Of a DNA stretch of 64,000 nucleotides, positions 20,804 to 30,999 are shown piece by piece. A program made the translations under genes and the position numbers. A model generated the notes under the pieces. It made no database searches. It was given only the letters and a program-made list of their open reading frames with translations, and was not told the DNA's origin. The first letter of the stretch is position 1. Every line of letters starts with the position of its first letter. The DNA is from Arthrobacter sp. Hiyo8 (GTDB lineage Bacteria > Actinomycetota > Actinomycetes > Actinomycetales > Micrococcaceae), in the NCBI GenBank assembly GCA_001549895.1, contig AP014720.1, forward strand, positions 124,001 to 188,000, read 5' to 3'.

Positions 20804-21908
20804 TCAGCTGAGGAATCCGCGGGCATCCACCGGCCACCGCTCCAGCGAAGTGCCCGTGCTGTCGGTGACGATGTACTCCTCGAAATTGACGACCACCGGG
20901 CAAACGTGGTTGGGCACGACCGGCAGCACCGTGCCGACGCCCGGGCGGAAGTCTCCGGGTGGCAGCGGCAGGAACCCGTGGTACTCATTGAGCTTGGCGA
21001 GGACGGCCGTGGTGCCGGCAATGCCGCCGTAGCCGTGCTCGGGGCTGCCTTCGCGGCTAAGGGCCTTGGTACCGACATCGAGGATGACCTGATCGGGAAC
21101 CCAGTCGCTAACCACGGTGCCGGCGACGAACAGCGCGATCTGGTCCTCGGTGCAGTCGCCCAGCCGGGCGTTGTTCAGGTCGTTGAACACGTACTCGCCG
21201 GGCCGGATCTCGGTGATCACGCCGCCTGTGGTGAACTCCACCGTCGGTGTGGAGCCTGCGCTGACCACGTGCGCAGTGATGCCCGCTACACTGAGGCTGC
21301 GCACCGCGGCAGTGAGAGCCGCGTCCTGATCCTGCGCGGCACCTCTGCGTGCATCCGTGCCCGAGCTGCCATGGCCCGGGTAGGTGAAGACGCCGACCGG
21401 AACCAGGCCGCGTCTGCGCGCGGCGGCCCGAGGTCGCCTGCGAGCTCAGGAGGCGCCCCGGAGCGACGGGCGCCGCAGTCGACCTCGATCACGACCTCCA
21501 GCCGGCCGGCGTCGTCGCCCATCGCGTCGGCGAGTGCGTCGATGGCCGCGAGGTTGTCGACGCCGACCCGCAGCCGGGTCGTCTGGGCCAGCTTCCGGAT
21601 TCGCGGCCCCTTCGTTCCCGCGGGCCAGATGGGGTAGGCGATGAAGATGTCGTCAAACCCGGCCGCGGCGAAGACCTCGGCCTCGCCGACGTTGCCGGCG
21701 GTGATGCCGACCGCCCCCGCCTTGACCTGACGGCGCCCGATCTCCACGCATTTGTGCGTCTTGACATGCGGCCTGACGTCGAGGCCGCGTTGGGCGGCGA
21801 AGCCCTGCATGCGGTCGATGTTCTCCTGCATCACGTCGGCCAGCACGATCGGTGCGGGGTGTCGATGCGCCCCTCCAGAGCGTCGAGCGCTCGTTGGAGT
21901 CGATTCAC
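20804..21908 (-). pseudogene. D-threonine aldolase/D-serine dehydratase-like PLP enzyme, frameshifted
   Basis: Fold-III (alanine-racemase N-terminal type) PLP enzyme. GTG 21908 is chosen for GGAGGA 5 bases upstream. N-terminal RLQRALDALEGRIDTP is followed by a single-base loss near 21858, then VLADVMQENIDRMQGFA and RPHVKTHK (PLP lysine expected in this motif), AGNVGEAEVFAAAG and LEVVIEVDCGARRSG. A second loss near 21425 leads into TYPGHGSSG, VVSAGSTPT, RPGEYVFNDL and the DSD1-type C-terminal metal-site region HGYGG, VPNHVCPVVV. About 369 residues, normal. Acts on a D- or beta-hydroxy amino acid; which one is unknown. Confidence 0.84.
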
Positions 21909-21937
21909 GCTGTCCTCCTCATGGTTTCGGTTCGCCA

Positions 21938-22423
21938 CTAGACCGCGGTGCAGATCATCTGGATCTCGACAGGCGTGTTCAGCGGCAGCCCGGCGACCCC
22001 GATCGCAGTGCGGGCATGCCGTCCGTTCTCCCCCAACACCTCGATGAGCAACTCACTGGCAGCGTTGGCGACCCGCGACTGCAGACCGAAGTCCGGCGCG
22101 CTGGCCACGAACACCAGCATCTGCACGATCCGGACCTGGTCCAGATCCCCCACAGCCTGTACAGCGGCGGCCAGGCAGTTCAGCGCACAATGGCGCGCGA
22201 GCTCCCGCGCCGTCTCAAGGTCCACGTCGCGGCCCACAACGCCCTGGCCCAGCAGCTCACCGTCTTTGAACGGCAGTTGGCCCGCGATGTGGATGCTGGA
22301 GTCCACCGCCCGGTGGTCCACGTAGTACGCATTATCAGCGAGGACGGGCAGATCCAGACCCAGGGCCTCGAGACGATCTGAAGGCGAGGCGCCCTTTACG
22401 GTTTGAGGTAGTGGCAGACTCAT
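21938..22423 (-). CDS. RidA-family protein (imine/enamine deaminase-like)
   Basis: RidA proteins hydrolyse reactive 2-imino acids released by PLP or flavin enzymes. ATG 22423 begins MSLPLPQTVKGASPSDRLEALGL; 161 residues, in the longer class II-like RidA range. Visible: HIAGQLPFKDGELLGQG, ALNCLAAAVQAVGDLDQV and GENGRHARTAIGVAGLPLNTPVEI (the Arg of the substrate site is normally in the RTAIGV-type stretch). Stop lies 29 bases before the PLP enzyme GTG. Starts 20 bases after the HAD stop. Its presence with a PLP enzyme and flavin oxidase supports an imine intermediate. Confidence 0.9.
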   Translation of the reverse strand: MSLPLPQTVKGASPSDRLEALGLDLPVLADNAYYVDHRAVDSSIHIAGQLPFKDGELLGQGVVGRDVDLETARELARHCALNCLAAAVQAVGDLDQVRIVQMLVFVASAPDFGLQSRVANAASELLIEVLGENGRHARTAIGVAGLPLNTPVEIQMICTAV

Positions 22424-22443
22424 CTGTACCCGGGACTCCCTTA

Positions 22444-23129
22444 CTAGGCGGCGGGGCGCGGCAGGCTGAAGAGGACCGGGAGGTCGGCGATGTCGGTGAT
22501 CCGTTCGTAGCCGAGCCAGGGCTCGTCGTGCTCGAAGCCGCGGTCGACGTAGACCTTCTTCTCGATGCCCATGATGGCCGCGGGCGGTGGTCGTACATGG
22601 GGCTCGCGGAGACGTGCACAAGCTCGTCCGGCGTCACGCCGAGCTTGTCGAACATGTACTCGAATGCGGCGAGCCGCGGTTTGTAGCAGCCCATCTGCTC
22701 GGCCGTGATGATGACCTCGAACGGGGCTTGGAGGTTCGCCGCAAGGCGCTCGGCGACCGCGGTGTCGCTGTTAGTGATGATAACCAGCGGGACGGCCTCA
22801 GCCAGGCGGTTTAGCGCCGCCGTGACGCCCGGGTAGGGACCCCAAGTGGGGATCCGGTCGTAGACCTCGCGTGCCTCGTCGGTGCGGAACTCGATGCCGA
22901 CCTTGTGGGAGGCGCGCTTCATGGAGTCAGCGACGATCTGCTGGAAGGGCTTGTACGCGCCCATGCATTCGTCGATCCGGTACGCCTTGCAGATCCGCAG
23001 GTATTCATCGGCGACCTCCGCGGGGAGCCGGTCACCGAGGACATCGCGCATCGTGTCGTTGATCGCGAACTTGATGAGCGTCCCGTTCATGTCGAACGTG
23101 ACGAACTTGGGCTTGGTCTCGAATGCCAT
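22444..23129 (-). pseudogene. HAD-superfamily type II haloacid-dehalogenase-like hydrolase, subgroup B copy 1, frameshifted
   Basis: HAD hydrolase of the L-2-haloacid dehalogenase type. ATG 23129 follows CAGGAGAAAGC. Nucleophile Asp13 in FDMNGTL; the +2 residue is Asn, not the Asp of phosphatases, so phosphatase activity is not expected. Then IITNSDTAVAERL, YKPRLAAFEYMFDKLG (Lys) and HVSASPMYDH. One base is lost near 22576; repaired, the end reads AAIMGIEKKVYVDRGFEHDEPW and stops at 22444. About 228 residues. First gene of the operon, 63 bases from the palindrome at 23192. Nearly identical in its last third to the copy at 58328. Confidence 0.86.
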
Positions 23130-23175
23130 CTGCTTTCTCCTGCTGTCGATACTTGAATGATCTGTTGACTATCGG

Positions 23176-23203
23176 ATTGTAGAATCCGTCGATTGTCGAC
23201 AAT
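23176..23203. promoter_or_regulatory. operator-like palindromes upstream of the HAD-RidA operon
   Basis: ATTGTAGAAT at 23176-23185 and the perfect 12-base palindrome ATTGTCGACAAT at 23192-23203. It fits the TNGTNNACNA shape bound by FCD-type GntR regulators and recurs at many other promoters in this window. Confidence 0.65.
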
Positions 23204-23316
23204 ACGGCGAGGTGCGCTGATTGTCAAGGGTCCATGAGCCCGCCCGCTGGTTCTGGAGAGCTCGTCCGCACGGCTCGGCGCTGCCCCAGGTCGAGATCCG
23301 AGCCGGCCGGCGTCGG

Positions 23317-24736
23317 CTAGTGGGGCGGCAGGAACGGCGCCACCAGTTGCACACGCTTCGCTGGCTTCCCGGTGCGCTCCTCGTAGGCGTCAGCCGAGGC
23401 GAGCGTCTTGTGGATGAGTGTGGAGGCGATGAACCGGAGGGGCTCGGGTTCCCAGTCCCGGCTGTAGTGTCCGACCCATGGCAGCGATGTCAGATCCGTG
23501 CTGTGGCCCAGGATCAGGTCTCGCATGGTGCGCCCGGAGATGTTGGAGGCGGTAACGCCGTGGCCGCCGAACGCGCCGACGAATCCCAGTCCCGTCTTGC
23601 GGTCGAACGTCGTTCTCATGCACCAGTCGCGTGGTACCGCCAGGGAACCGCCCAGTGATGGGTGATCCGAGCCTGCGCCACAGCCGGAAACGCCTCGCGC
23701 AGGGTCTGGCACAGCCGCTCGTACACGCGCTCGTCCTGCTCGTTTTCCGGGGAGATGGGCTTGCTCAGCCGGTACGGCGCTCCTCGTCCGCCGACCACGA
23801 TCCGGCCGTCCATCGTCCGCTGGGCGTAGTAGAAGAGGTGCCCCAGGTCCGAGAACCCGATGCCATCCCGCCAGCCGAGCTCATCCCAGATCCGCTGCGG
23901 GAGGGGTTCGGTAGCGATCAGCAAGGAGTAGAGGGGCAGGAACTTGCGTCGCTGGCCCCGCTCGCCGATCGTGTAGGCTTCCGTCGCTCGGACCACCACA
24001 TCGGCTGAGATCCGCCCGTTCCTAGACCGGACCGCCTTCGGGCCCAGGTGTTCTGCCGGACTCTGCTCATAGATCTTCACGCCGAGACGCTCGCAGGCAT
24101 CGGCCAGGCCGCGAGCCAGCCGGGCGGGGTCGACGTGAGCGCAGTGCGGCGTGAAGGACGCAGCAAGGAGGCCTTCCGGGCCGCGGATGTACTCGGCGCA
24201 CTCGTCGGCGGTGAGGAGCCTGATGTCCTCCGGGCCCAGCCCGGAACGGTGCTTTGCCTCGACTCGGGAGCGCAGACGCTGCAGTTGCGGCTCGTTGGTC
24301 GCCACAGTGAGCGCCCCCGCCTTGTTGTAGCCGCAGTCGATGCCCTCCAACGACACGACGGCGCCGATCTCGTCGATCCCGCGCTGGACCTCGCGCTCGG
24401 CTCGCAGGACGCTGTCCCAGCCGCTGCGGCGCGCGTAGCGTGCGCCGCTGCCGGCGATGCCGGCCGAGACAAAACCGCCGTTGCGGCCGGCTGCGCCGAA
24501 TCCCGCGATCTCGGCCTCGACCACGGTGACCCGCAGGGACGGGTCCGCCTTCTTGAGGTAGTACGCCGTCCACAGCCCGCCGAAACCGGCGCCGACGATC
24601 GCGACATCGCACGTATAGTCCCGGAGAGCTCCTCCCTCGGCGTCAGGTCCTGGACCACCCCGTCAAGCCATAGACTGCGCGCCCACGGGTTCTCCGGCGG
24701 CGGTGGGGGACCGGCCGCACCATCTGGCCCGTTCAT
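23317..24736 (-). pseudogene. FAD-dependent oxidoreductase, DAO family, copy 2, frameshifted
   Basis: Amine-oxidase-like flavoenzyme paralogous to those at 18610 and 32059. ATG 24736 begins MNGPDGAAGPPPPPENPWAR; the frame shifts near 24620 into YTCDVAIVGAGFGGLWTAYYL (FAD loop), then FGAAGRNGGFVSAGIAG, HCAHVDPARLARGLA, VVRATEAYT, AQRTMDGRIVVGGRGAPY. A second break near 23640 leads to CMRTTFDRKTGLGFVGAFGGHGVTASNISG and the end QLVAPFLPPH. About 472 residues. It is followed after 190 bases by the HAD operon in the same direction. Palindromes at 25063 and 25111 lie upstream. Confidence 0.85.
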
Positions 24737-25062
24737 CGGGGCTCAACTCGAATCACAACTGCACCTTCCTTGCTTTCTTGCTCATGCCAGAAGGCCGGTG
24801 CCTCCATGGCCACAACGATGCGGCGCTCGCGCCATTTCCCGGACGATGCACCGGCATGGCCTGACTCTCCTATGCCTTCGCAGCGTTGAGGGGACAGCCA
24901 GCCAATATGCCTATCCGCCTCCCGCTCTGTTCTCTCAGCTGGCGAATTTCCAAAAGGGCCGTACGGGTCGGCCAATTGATTCTCGAGGGTAAGCCGTTTG
25001 GGGGCGGCCTTGGGTTGGTTCGAATGCGGTGGATCCTCCAGCGTCGCGACTGCTCTACGCAT

Positions 25063-25122
25063 ATTGTCGACGATCTAATTGTCTATCGATACTACTCATG
25101 GCCTTAATCGATTGTCAACGAT
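25063..25122. promoter_or_regulatory. two operator-like palindromes
   Basis: ATTGTCGACGAT at 25063-25074 and ATTGTCAACGAT at 25111-25122, 48 bases apart, both matching the island-wide motif. They lie between the end of the MFS gene (25160) and the FAD gene start (24736). The 300 bases after them hold no convincing gene. Confidence 0.6.
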
Positions 25123-25159
25123 TGTTGGTTTCGGGCGGATCCTTTGTGAAGTCCCCGCG

Positions 25160-26552
25160 TCACCGTGCGCTCAGGAGCGGCGGAGACACTGCGAGGAGGA
25201 CAAGGACGACGACGGTGGCGCCCAGGCCCAGACGGAGCCCGTCCGTGAAGTCGTGCCCGTTGAGCAGGGCACCATAGACAGCGACACTGAGGGAGCCGCC
25301 GAGTTGCAGGACGGTGTTGATCACACCGCTCGCCGTCCCTGCTATTTCTGTCGTCACGTGGTCCAGGACGAGGGCGACGATCGGTGGCGCGGTGAAGGAT
25401 CCGCCGACGCCGACCGGAACCATCACGAGCGCCACCAGCGGGGTCGGAGAATCGGCCGTAAGCAGCCACAGGCCGACTAGGCCATGACCAGGAGCAGTTG
25501 GCCGGCGACGATCATGGCTATCTTCCCATAGCGGACCATCAGCCGGGCCGTCAGGGGGTTGAGGAGGGCGACGAGGCCGGTCATCGGCAGGAACAGCAGC
25601 CCCGTTGTCAGCGGTGTGGCGCCGCGCTGCTGCTGGAAGTAGAGGCTTAGGACGAGGACAACCCCGTAGAAGGCGGCCATGGTGACAAGCGCTATCGCCA
25701 GGGCAATGGAGACCGTGGGCGAACGGAACAGGTCCGAGGGGACCATGGGATGCTCCCCTCGGACCTGCGCCAGCACGAACGCAACCGCCGACGCGGCACA
25801 CACCCCGAACAGGATGAGGATCCCGGGACTCTCGTAGCCGACCGCAGCGCCTTCGATGATCCCGTAGGTCAGGCTGGAAAGGGCCAGGACGGCGCTGACC
25901 TGACCGAACCAGTCGAACGGCCTCGGGCGCCGAGGCGAGGGCGCGGTGCGGAAGAGCATGAGGAGGGCCGCCGCGCCGACGGGAAGGTTCACGAAGAAGT
26001 TCAGCCGCCAGTCGAGCTGAGTCAGGACTCCGCCGATTACCGGTCCCGCCGCCGCAGCGACAGAGCCGCCTAGGCCCCAGTACACGATGGCCCGTCCGCG
26101 ACGGGTCACGTCGCGGTGAGCCTCCCGGATGAGCGCCAGAGAGGTTGGGGTGATCATCGCTGCGCCGATGCCCTGCAAGATACGACCGGCGATGAGGGCC
26201 GGGAGGGCCGGGCTGAAAGCGCATGCAGCCGAAGCGGACGTGAACAGCACCATGCCCAGCCCGTAGGCGCCGCGAGCCCAGACCCGGTCGGAGAAGGTCC
26301 CGAGAACAACTGCAGCGCGGAGAACATCAGCGTGTAGCTGGTGACAATCCATTGCAGACCAGACAGGCTGACCCCGAGGTCGTTCCCGATCTTTGGCAGA
26401 GCGACGGTGACGATCTGGGCGTCCAAGACAACCACGAAAAAGCCCAGGATGGCGACCGCGAGCGAATCGCGGGGCCTGCCCGCGATCGTCGGAGGACTGC
26501 CTGCAGACACTTGGATGGGGCGCTTCTTGTCAAGGGAAACCGACGTCAGCAC
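25160..26552 (-). pseudogene. MFS transporter, DHA2-type drug/metabolite exporter, frameshifted
   Basis: Proton-driven exporter of the 14-TM DHA2 family. ATG 26552; N-terminal cytoplasmic tail then LAVAILGFFVVVLDAQIVTVALP (TM1 with the family VVLDxxIVxVALP motif), LQWIVTSYTLMFSALQL, RILQGIGAAMITPTSLAL (motif C-like region) and WRLNFFVNLPVG. One break near 26305 and one near 25482; the last part has VPVGVGGSFTAPPIVALVL and ends SPPLLSAR at 25160. About 463 residues. Could export a toxic intermediate or the compound itself; no direct evidence for a substrate. Confidence 0.87.
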
Positions 26553-26591
26553 CGAACACGGTGGCCGGCTCGAGAATGAGGGATAAGCATC

Positions 26592-26762
26592 TCAAGGCCG
26601 GCGGCCTAGTCGTGTAACGATTCCCGAAGATAGTCCTCCGCCTCCGACAGAGATCGAAGCCAGCCCGACCGCCAATGCTGACGGGCTGCTTGCCATGATG
26701 GTGCTGATGATCCCCGTGACAAGGATCAGGAGCATGACGATCATGTACAGGCGGAACCTCAT
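26592..26762 (-). CDS. small membrane protein of unknown function
   Basis: 56 residues from ATG 26762 (MRFRLYMIVMLLILVTG). Two hydrophobic stretches (about 5-20 and 24-45, the latter Gly-rich: GLASISVGGGGLSSGI) and an Arg-rich tail. Starts 35 bases after the VIT-family gene in the same direction, so probably its operon partner. Not recognised; support is reading frame, position and hydrophobic pattern only. Confidence 0.4.
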   Translation of the reverse strand: MRFRLYMIVMLLILVTGIISTIMASSPSALAVGLASISVGGGGLSSGIVTRLGRRP

Positions 26763-26796
26763 GGTTTCCCTGTTGCTTGGCGACCAGCGTGGATTG

Positions 26797-27543
26797 TCAG
26801 GCGATTCCCGTCGTGCCGAGCAGGCTGCCCAGGGCGAAGGTCGTCGCGAGCGCAATGGCGCCGCCGATGACCACGCGGATTGACGCCAGCGTCCGCGAGC
26901 CGCCGCCGATCCATGCGCCGAGGGCTCCGGTGAGTACGAGGGCTACAAGGACGCTCGCGAACGTGAGCGGGACGCGGATGGCCTGGGGGAACAGGAGGAT
27001 GGCCAGCATGGGGAGCACGGCGCCGCACAGGAAGGAGACCGCCGAGGCGAGGGCCGCGTGCCAGGGGCTCACGATCTCCTCGGGATCGATGCCCAGCTCG
27101 ATGTCGAGGTGGGCGCCGAGAGCGTCGTGGGTGGTGAGCTCCTGCGCCACCTTGGTGGCGAGGCCTTCGGACAGGCCCTTGCCGCGGTAGAGGCCCACGA
27201 GTTCGGCGAGTTCTTCCTCGGGCTTCTCCAGGAGCTCCAGGCGCTCCTTCTCTATGAGATGCTTCTGGCTGTCGCTCTGGCTGCTGACTGAGACGTATTC
27301 GCCCAGGGCCATCGAAATCGCCCCACCGACTAGGGCAGCCATGCCTGCTGCCAGGATGGGGCCGGTGTTCGAGGTGACGCCCGCCACGCCGACCACGACC
27401 GCCGCGACGGACACGATGCCGTCGTTGGCGCCGAGGATGCCCGCGCGGAGCCAGTTGAGTTTGGCGGCAAGAGCAGTTCCCTGGGGCTCGGGGTGCATGC
27501 CCCTAGCCCATTCTGTCGTTATATCTCCGGTCGAGTTCGTCAT
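26797..27543 (-). CDS. VIT1/CCC1-family divalent metal (Fe/Mn) transporter
   Basis: Membrane transporter of the VIT1/CCC1 family, which moves Fe2+ or Mn2+ out of the cytosol. ATG 27543 follows GGAGAAG. TM1 NWLRAGILGANDGIVSVAAVV carries the family signature GANDGIVS; then AALVGGAISMALGEYVSVSSQSD (second signature), a soluble acidic metal-binding-type segment (KERLELLEKPEEELAEL...), and three more helices (SAVSFLCGAVLPMLAIL, FASVLVALVLTGALGAWIGG, VVIGGAIALATTFALGSLLG). 248 residues, intact, normal length. Confidence 0.92.
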   Translation of the reverse strand: MTNSTGDITTEWARGMHPEPQGTALAAKLNWLRAGILGANDGIVSVAAVVVGVAGVTSNTGPILAAGMAALVGGAISMALGEYVSVSSQSDSQKHLIEKERLELLEKPEEELAELVGLYRGKGLSEGLATKVAQELTTHDALGAHLDIELGIDPEEIVSPWHAALASAVSFLCGAVLPMLAILLFPQAIRVPLTFASVLVALVLTGALGAWIGGGSRTLASIRVVIGGAIALATTFALGSLLGTTGIA

Positions 27544-27662
27544 TCTTCTTCTCCATTTCTTTTCCTGCCGCACATCGACGTAACGGCATGTTGTTGTTTT
27601 GCGGGGCTGTTGATGGTCCGTTTTGCGTGAGTAAGTTGTTCGGATGGGATTGGGAGGATCAG

Positions 27663-28370
27663 TCAGGTGCGGACTTGGGGCGCCCGTCCTGGGGTCAGAT
27701 CCTCGACGGCCTTGCGCATGTGCTGCGTGATTGCCTCTTGTAGTCCTCGCCGATCGCGCTCGTCAAGCCGATCGATGATCATTTGATGCTCCCGGACCAA
27801 GACGTCGCCGCGGGGATAGGACACATCCAAATTCAAGATGCACATCCTGCTTTCTGCTGCGACGGTCTGGTGGATCCGTATGAGTCGTGAGTTCCCGGAT
27901 GCGGCAACGAAGGTGGTGTGGAATTGCATGTCCAAGCGGGCCAACGCCTGCCAGTCGGGTAGTGCAACGTGCTTCGCCATCTCCCCGACGATCTGCTTGA
28001 GCACGCGGATCGTGTCATCGATGTTCTCTTGTTCGCCGTCCGGCAAGGTGCTCGCCGACGATAGCTCTATTGCCTCACGGACCGCGTAGATCTCTTTGAC
28101 GTCCTCCTTTGTCAGCTCCAATACATAGACTCCGTGATTGCGCCAATTGATCAGGAATCCTTCTTGGCAGAGTCTTTGCAACGCTTCCCGCAGGGGGCCC
28201 CTTGAGGTTGTCAATTGTGCGGCGAGAACGGATTCGTTGATCTGCTGCCCCGGACGGAACACGCCGAGCACTATTTGTTCGCGGAGGTGATCGGCAATCA
28301 CTTCCGCGGTGGGTCGCCCCTGCAACAAGGGTTCACCACCCGGGGGCTCATGTCTTGCGATAGCGCCCAT
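27663..28370 (-). CDS. GntR-family regulator, FCD subfamily (copy 2), coupled to ABC importer
   Basis: HTH at about 15-80 (LAAQLTTSRGPLREALQRLCQEGFLI), FCD domain at 90-225 with RLDMQFHTTFVAASGN and LVREHQMIIDRL. Start ATG 28370 overlaps the stop of the ABC ATPase gene (TGATG), so it is the last gene of the importer operon and probably feeds back on it. Close paralogue of the regulator at 50123: both share PTAxxIADxLRExI and the RGPxREALxRLxQEG helix. 235 residues, intact. Confidence 0.92.
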   Translation of the reverse strand: MGAIARHEPPGGEPLLQGRPTAEVIADHLREQIVLGVFRPGQQINESVLAAQLTTSRGPLREALQRLCQEGFLINWRNHGVYVLELTKEDVKEIYAVREAIELSSASTLPDGEQENIDDTIRVLKQIVGEMAKHVALPDWQALARLDMQFHTTFVAASGNSRLIRIHQTVAAESRMCILNLDVSYPRGDVLVREHQMIIDRLDERDRRGLQEAITQHMRKAVEDLTPGRAPQVRT

Positions 28371-29137
28371 CAGAGCACCTTCTCGAGGAAAGCCTGGGTA
28401 CGGCGCTCTTGGGGATTGCCGAGGATCTCCCTGGCGTCCCCGCGCTCCACCACGTAGCCGTCATCCATGAACAGCAGCGAATCGGATACCTCTCGCGCGA
28501 AGTTCATCTCGTGCGTGACGACGACCATCGTCATGCCCTTGCTGGCGAGATCCTGCATGACCGCCAGCACTTCGCCGACCTTCTCGGGATCCAGCGCGCT
28601 TGTCGGCTCGTCGAAGAGCATGATCTGCGGGTCCATGGCCAGGGAGCGAGCAATGGCCACACGCTGCTGCTGCCCTCCGGAAAGCTGTGCAGGATAGCTA
28701 TCGCCAAATCCGCTCAGTCCTACGCTGGCGAGCAGCTGCTGCGCCCGCGTGGCGGACTGCCTTTTGTCGGCTCCCTTGACCAGGACAGGGCCGGACATGA
28801 CGTTCTCCTGGGCGGTCATGTTGGGGAAGAGGTTGAACTGCTGGAATACCATGCCGATCCGGGTGCGCTGCTCCGCGAGCCGCTTGCGGCTCAGGGCATG
28901 GTAGGCGGCGGGGGTTTCGTCGTAGCCGAAGTCCTCTCCATTGACCTTGAGCACGCCCGAATCAACCGTCTCAAGGCCGTTGAGGCACCGGAGGAGCGTG
29001 GATTTGCCGGACCCGCTCGGGCCGATAATGCAGCTGACTTCGCCGCTGGCGATGTCGAGGTCAATGTCCTTCAACACGGATTTGGAGCCGAAGGACTTGC
29101 GAATGCTGCGGGCATGGATGGTGCCGTCTGCTCTCAT
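28370..29137 (-). CDS. amino-acid ABC importer, ATP-binding protein
   Basis: ATPase of a polar amino-acid importer (GlnQ/HisP type). Walker A GPSGSGKST at residues 39-47, Q-loop FQQFNLFPNMTAQEN, signature LSGGQQQRVAIARSLA, Walker B IMLFDEPTSALDPE, switch VTHEM. 255 residues, intact. Start ATG 29137 overlaps the permease stop (ATGA). Order SBP-permease-ATPase-GntR, all leftward. Confidence 0.95.
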   Translation of the reverse strand: MRADGTIHARSIRKSFGSKSVLKDIDLDIASGEVSCIIGPSGSGKSTLLRCLNGLETVDSGVLKVNGEDFGYDETPAAYHALSRKRLAEQRTRIGMVFQQFNLFPNMTAQENVMSGPVLVKGADKRQSATRAQQLLASVGLSGFGDSYPAQLSGGQQQRVAIARSLAMDPQIMLFDEPTSALDPEKVGEVLAVMQDLASKGMTMVVVTHEMNFAREVSDSLLFMDDGYVVERGDAREILGNPQERRTQAFLEKVL

Positions 29138-30066
29138 CGTGCAATTCCTTCCGGATCTGTAAGCACCACGTTGCGCGCCTTCCTCGGGAGTCTTGACGTG
29201 GAGCGTGAATACTTCTTCTCGAGCAACGACTGGGGATAGCTCAGGACGAGCGTCATCAGGAGGTACCACAGGCTGGCCACGATCAGCAGCGGGATGGTCT
29301 CGTAGGTGCGGGCGTAGATGAGCTGGGCGCTCTGCAGAAGCTCGGCGACTCCCAGCACGCTCACGAGCGAGGATTCCTTGAACATCCCGATCAACTGATT
29401 TCCGGTGGCAGGGATGATGGAAGGCATGGCTTGCGGAATGATGACTTTTCGAAGCTTCGTCCAGGTGCTCATTCCCAGCGAGTCCGCAGCCTCGATCTGG
29501 CCCGTGCCGACCGTCGCGAAGCCTCCCCGGATGATCTCCGCCATGTAGGCGGCTTCGTTGAGCGTCAGGCCCACAAGCGCGGCCGTGATGGGCGACATCA
29601 CGGCGTTCACGTCGAGCGGCACCCCTATATCCGTGAACGGAATGCCGATCCTCAGGTTCGGGTACAGCGCGGCGACGTTGAACCAGAAGATCAGCTGCAC
29701 CAGCACAGGGGTGCCGCGGAACAGGGTGAGATAGACCCCTGCCATGAGCGCAACGGGCTTGACCTTCGAGGAGCGCATGATCGCCAGCAGCAGCCCCAGC
29801 AGGGTCCCCAGGAGCATGGTGGCGACCGTGAGGAAGATCGTGAGCATGAGGCCGTTGAGGATGGACTGGTCGGTGAAGTACGTCGCCACGACGCTCCACT
29901 GGAAGTTCGGGTTCGTCGACACCGAGAAGAGGACACCCACGCCCAACAGGAGGCATGCGATCCATGCTGCGTATTCGAAGGCGCTTCTGCGCCGCAGGCG
30001 CGCCTTGAATGCCGGATCCGCCCCCCTCGTTTTGTGTTCGCTTTCGTGACTGATGCTCTGCAGCAT
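29134..30066 (-). CDS. amino-acid ABC importer, permease
   Basis: HisM/GlnP-type inner-membrane permease. ATG 30066 follows AGGGAGG; an upstream ATG at 30105 would run into the binding-protein gene. Hydrophobic segments at about 33-52, 72-100, 108-130 and later, with the conserved EAAYMAEIIRGGFATVGTGQIEAADSLGMS loop that docks the ATPase. 310 residues, with an extra N-terminal helix and a basic tail. Starts 11 bases after the binding-protein stop. Confidence 0.94.
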   Translation of the reverse strand: MLQSISHESEHKTRGADPAFKARLRRRSAFEYAAWIACLLLGVGVLFSVSTNPNFQWSVVATYFTDQSILNGLMLTIFLTVATMLLGTLLGLLLAIMRSSKVKPVALMAGVYLTLFRGTPVLVQLIFWFNVAALYPNLRIGIPFTDIGVPLDVNAVMSPITAALVGLTLNEAAYMAEIIRGGFATVGTGQIEAADSLGMSTWTKLRKVIIPQAMPSIIPATGNQLIGMFKESSLVSVLGVAELLQSAQLIYARTYETIPLLIVASLWYLLMTLVLSYPQSLLEKKYSRSTSRLPRKARNVVLTDPEGIAR

Positions 30067-30076
30067 AAGAGCCTCC

Positions 30077-30999
30077 CTAGTTGAGCGTGGCCTTCGTGAT
30101 GGCACCGTCCGAGACGCCCCAGTTCGCGAGCGACTTCTTGTATTCCGGGCTGTCCAGCACTGACTGCATCGCAGCTTGGAGGGCGGGCGTAAGCGCCGAA
30201 CCCTTCTTCAGGCCGATTGCCGTGACGTTGCTGGAACCGACGTTGATCTGGGGAGTGAGGACGGTAAAGGCATTGGGCTGCTGCTTCGCCGCCCACGCGA
30301 GGGAGGGCGTGTCGTAGAGGATGCCGTCAATGCGCTTGGACGCGAGCTGGGTCAGCGCTTCATTGACGTTCGGCAGTGCCACGGCATTGATCGCTGGCTT
30401 GCCCTTGGAGGTGCAGGTCTGCTCCGAGAGTGCCGGCAGACGCTTCAGTTGGCCGGTCGAGCCCGCCGTGACTGCGATGTTCTTGCCGCACAGGGTTTCA
30501 TTGCTGAGCTTCAGCGGATTGCCGGCGGCCACGGCCACTGAGTTGCCGTCGTCGAAGTAGTTGACCATGTCCAGGACCTTCAGCCGTTCCGGGGTGGGGA
30601 CATCGTGGTCGCCGTGAAGTCGTAGCGGTCACCCTGGATGCCCGGGATGATGGTGTCGAAGACGACATTACCGAACTCGACCTTGAGGCCCAGCTTCGCG
30701 GCGAGCAGACGTGCGATGTCCGGATTCAGGCCGATGGGCGTCTTGTTGTCCGCAGCGAGGAACGTCGTTGGGGGATAGTGCAGGTCCATCGCCACTGTGA
30801 GTTCGCCCTTGTCCTTGTAGGACTGCGGCAGCAGCTTCACCGCGGCGGGGTCTGGCTGGACGTTGGCAGCGATGTCAGAGTCGTTGGATGACGCCGAACT
30901 TCCTGGTGGCGAAGCGACGGACGCGTTTCCACATGCAGTGAGTGTCGCGACGACGGCCAACGCCGCGGTTGTAGAGAGGATCTTGCTTCCGATCTTCAT
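30077..30999 (-). pseudogene. amino-acid ABC importer, family-3 solute-binding lipoprotein (copy 1), frameshifted
   Basis: Lipoprotein that captures the substrate outside the membrane. ATG 30999; lipobox LTAC with Cys23. Then the SBP_bac_3 core: SYKDKGELTVAMDLHYPP, GLNPDIARLLAAKLGL, ERLKVLDMVNYFDDG after a single-base loss near 30595, GKNIAVTAGSTGQ and a C-terminal EYKKSLANWGVSDGAI. About 307 residues. Its closest relative in the window is the protein at 53769. Divergent from the HAD gene at 31355, with the palindromes at 31171-31238 between. Confidence 0.9.

Noticed and set aside
24733..25062. Leftward frame of 109 residues whose stop overlaps the FAD gene start
   Set aside because: The overlap looks like coupling, but composition is irregular, no family resemblance is visible and operator palindromes lie at its start.
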